Assembly: GCA_023388535.1 (NCBI GenBank)
Contig: JAEWFZ010000025.1
Coordinates: forward strand, 1 to 42,131
Length of the DNA stretch: 42,131 bases
Reading direction: 5' to 3'
Source of the DNA: Bacillota bacterium
GTDB lineage: Bacteria; Bacillota_I; Bacilli_A; Erysipelotrichales; Erysipelotrichaceae
Shown here: positions 40,901 to 42,131 of the stretch, piece by piece
How positions within the stretch are numbered: the stretch's first letter is position 1
Layout of the letters: the number at the start of each line of letters is the position of its first letter
The notes under the pieces: generated by a model
Told to the model about the DNA's origin: nothing
What the model saw: only the letters and a program-made list of their open reading frames with translations
Database searches by the model: none
Position numbers and translations under genes: made by a program

Positions 40901-42131
40901 CCAATTAACTACGTAAAAGTAGAATCCGGATTGACCGTTACCAATACCTATGTCGCACCACCAGAACCAGATAATAAAACCTTTGTTGTTGTTAACAAAG
41001 AATGGATAAATGTACCGGAAGGCGCGACACCAACCGCAACTTTTGAGCTTTACGATGCGGATGCACCGAATACAGTTATTAAAACAGGTACAATTACCTA
41101 TCCAGCTTTAACTTACGTATTTAATGATTTGCCAGCGCTCAAAGATGTAAATGGTGAAAAAGTTAAAATAAATTACCAGGTCCGTGAGATTGATTTACCT
41201 GGTTATATTGGAACCTCAGAACCGAAAAAGGAATCCTATATTATAAGTGTTATCCGAACTCCGGAAAATAATTCAGAGGAATGGGATTTAGGAATTAACC
41301 CTAGCTTTGTAATTACCAAACCTACGGGTAATCAACCATATATCATCTGGAGTTTAAATACGATACCAGAATCGGATCGCGGAGCATTCTTAGAAGCATT
41401 TAGAAATAAAGCTAGTGAGCTAGGAGCAAACATTGGACCATTCCTTAGTATATCCTTAGCCGATCCAATTATTTGGATTTCTGGCCCACAAGTTGAGTAT
41501 GATATTTATCCGAATGATCCAGAATCCGGTTTAATTAAAATTGACATCAAATATAACGATGATGGAACGATTTCCGATGAATCAAAATTATTTTTCCAAA
41601 GACCAAAAACTTGGACGCAATTTGTTGTTGGTGAACATTCTGCCGTACAATTCGATTTTAAAAATACCTACATTCAACCTACGGATGTTACGATTTCGGT
41701 AATCAAAAAACTAACTGGTCGTGATTTCTTACCGTATGAAACCTTCAGTTTTAAATTGACGGGCACAGTAGATAATAATCCTATAGAAATAACGGTTGAA
41801 GTAAGCAGTGAAGGTGTAGCTCATGAATTTAGTGCCATCAACTTTACCAAAGCAGGAAACTATGTATTTTCAGTTTCTGAAATAAATGATGGTAAAGGGG
41901 GTATCACTTATCCTGCAGATCAAACGGTTACGGTTGTTGTAACTTTAAATAAAGAGACGGGAGTCTTAACGGCTGTAGCAACACCGTCGACGTTGACCTT
42001 TGAAAACATCTATCGAGCCACTGGAAGTTTCACACCACAAGTAACCAAGGCACTTTCAGGACGTGACTTGAACGAAAATGAATTTGAGTTTGTCCTTAAA
42101 GAAGGCAACATCGTTCTACAAACCGTCAAAA
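37907..42131 (+). CDS. Large cell-wall adhesin / pilus-tip-like protein, 3' end outside the window
   Basis: At least 1408 residues, open at the window edge. Order of parts: signal peptide (1 to about 32); Glu/Pro/Val-rich stalk (about 33-215) with tandem repeats; a von Willebrand A domain (about 280-520) with an intact metal site, D290-T-S292-G-S294, GGTFT and LLSDGEP; a beta-sandwich region (about 525-790). Then come Cna-B-like domains from about 800, 907 and 1025 (INKAWEN, ANKIWERG, VNKEWINV), and Spy0128/FctA-like pilin domains from about 1261 (IKKLTGRDF) and 1372 (TKALSGRDL). The last two types usually carry internal isopeptide bonds. Together this resembles sortase-anchored pilus-tip adhesins such as RrgA; an LPXTG end would lie beyond the window and is not seen. 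GGAGA lies seven bases before the ATG. The ligand is unknown. Confidence 0.92.
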   Translation, partial: MRTRKVMKKLFSIMMVLTLFFSSYHLSGKMNAMETDNEEPIVEIEESQTAEVIEVETATSEKAVPDTVPVESVPEETVEPKPEDLPPEVETVTETEVPPTVVESEPVEVEEPPIVVEEQVETKVDGGKVEEDPPLVIDKPEETKVDGGKVEQESPPLVVDEPEETKVDGGKVEQEEPPLIIEEPEETKVDGEVVEPEEDPELLPDELSLEASHDPDNLGKGVEIEAPKLYIPPKSPVKVANTTRQLVAPGEVKVTKQANLVPGKVNTWDIVLRIEGRDTVKTSDIVLVMDTSGSMNQEDRIAKSKEAAINFVNALLPDGNTTNRIAIVEFASGQKGSIVNFTGAAGRQTLINRISGMTANGGTFTQYAMKQAATLLGPSTADIKNIVLLSDGEPTYSYTLSNPNNYLTSQFIRTASPTHNVNDWRDATSAAAPESAYNYGTTVGLGTHMFHRYSFINDRYYNHGNSAVAEAGFSKGNGHIVYTVALQAGELGEPILRAMASPGKAYTANPNDLDAIFATIAGSIGAAVSDATVSDPMGIGFEIPVGQVSQITVTQGNTTGSTSNKINWNLGPSLINTVPGDPTLKYAEMTYRIEITDAILDVTSGDGFYSTNGTTTLSYTDSDGNPQTKEFVVPTVDPVLWTLDKRLLDHKGNVISTAVGSFTITATNYEDGGTNDAGQYIYGAQIGEPETKVITNKSGLGDQRLLTELRNRGFYRIVETNKVFGSAIENDWRVLPATEQYLFKFGAYKNPGEPGYIPPDAEFNPLNDHFYDKQAFRIFADDVTGLASQDVSVLIVNKLKPLIININKAWENVDHLETIPEVIFTIWHKVEDGDFTQYGDAHILTAPNTSITGIEVPRLDANGRRYIYEVRESFDNKDDYLWSVNSPVIDGQQDEVDFNFINKYKYTSIEANKIWERGDDPLPLREIYFKLFRNIEGQTAVEVPESIAPMKQVPEDTLKVTWEGMDEYDANGERYIYSVREYVMVLDENGNEIYIPGAPINYVKVESGLTVTNTYVAPPEPDNKTFVVVNKEWINVPEGATPTATFELYDADAPNTVIKTGTITYPALTYVFNDLPALKDVNGEKVKINYQVREIDLPGYIGTSEPKKESYIISVIRTPENNSEEWDLGINPSFVITKPTGNQPYIIWSLNTIPESDRGAFLEAFRNKASELGANIGPFLSISLADPIIWISGPQVEYDIYPNDPESGLIKIDIKYNDDGTISDESKLFFQRPKTWTQFVVGEHSAVQFDFKNTYIQPTDVTISVIKKLTGRDFLPYETFSFKLTGTVDNNPIEITVEVSSEGVAHEFSAINFTKAGNYVFSVSEINDGKGGITYPADQTVTVVVTLNKETGVLTAVATPSTLTFENIYRATGSFTPQVTKALSGRDLNENEFEFVLKEGNIVLQTVK
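38267..38520 (+). repeat. Tandem 21-22-residue repeats in the adhesin stalk
   Basis: Four in-frame units beginning ETKVDG: 38267-38329 (21 codons), 38330-38395 (22), 38396-38461 (22) and a degenerate last unit to about 38520. The core reads ETKVDGGKVEQ-x-PPL-(V/I)(V/I)-x-x-PE. Codons differ between copies by many synonymous changes. Such acidic Pro-rich repeats usually form an extended spacer. Confidence 0.88.

Noticed and set aside
1..42131. UGA read as tryptophan, as in Mycoplasma
   Set aside because: TGA ends several full-length genes (uvrB, yvcK, ftsX, the GNAT gene), Trp codons are TGG, and RF2 is encoded.

Overview
The window reads as chromosomal core DNA of a low-GC Gram-positive bacterium (Firmicutes/Bacillota). 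The best fit is a walled relative of the Mollicutes (Erysipelotrichia-like); that is inference from gene order and gene style, not from a search. Murein hydrolase, Lgt, HPrK and WhiA genes imply a cell wall and a PTS. TGA is an ordinary stop codon (uvrB, yvcK, the GNAT gene) and prfB (RF2) is present, so the Mycoplasma code is not used. SecA without its zinc tail and an L11 with a shortened N-terminal loop recall Mollicutes.

Region 1 (1-23.6 kb) is the conserved Firmicutes secA-to-whiA neighbourhood, almost gap-free and all on the + strand. It holds a cold-shock gene, secA, prfB (with its programmed +1 frameshift), a YitT/YvjA membrane protein, ftsE-ftsX with an M23 murein hydrolase, an S41 protease, uvrB-uvrA-hprK, lgt fused to a HAD phosphatase, trxB, a GH13 enzyme, rapZ-yvcK-whiA, a small membrane protein and a GNAT protein. 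It combines secretion, division-linked wall hydrolysis, excision repair, carbon control (HPrK, YvcK, RapZ) and thiol redox. Many genes overlap by 1-77 bases, so translational coupling is likely.

Region 2 (23.6-29.6 kb) has gapA with a textbook promoter and terminator, a Trp-rich membrane protein, and a 1304-residue secreted subtilase of the lactocepin/C5a-peptidase type.

Region 3 (29.6-37.6 kb) is the cysS-mrnC-rlmB-sigH-rpmG-secE-nusG operon. Four genes not normally there follow it (an unknown gene, yaaA and an ArsC/Spx-like gene on the minus strand, and a DUF2156 gene), and then rplK-rplA. rplJ-rplL do not follow; a strong terminator closes rplA.

Region 4 (37.6 kb to the end) is a large surface adhesin, cut by the window edge, with a von Willebrand A domain, Cna-B-like domains and Spy0128-like pilin domains. 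Its own promoter drives a roughly 110-base leader that can fold into two mutually exclusive structures, one covering the ribosome binding site. This leader is the best candidate here for something undescribed.

Across the window most promoters share an extended -10 (TGA or TGC before the hexamer) with a weak -35. No tRNA, rRNA, CRISPR array, insertion sequence or prophage was seen.
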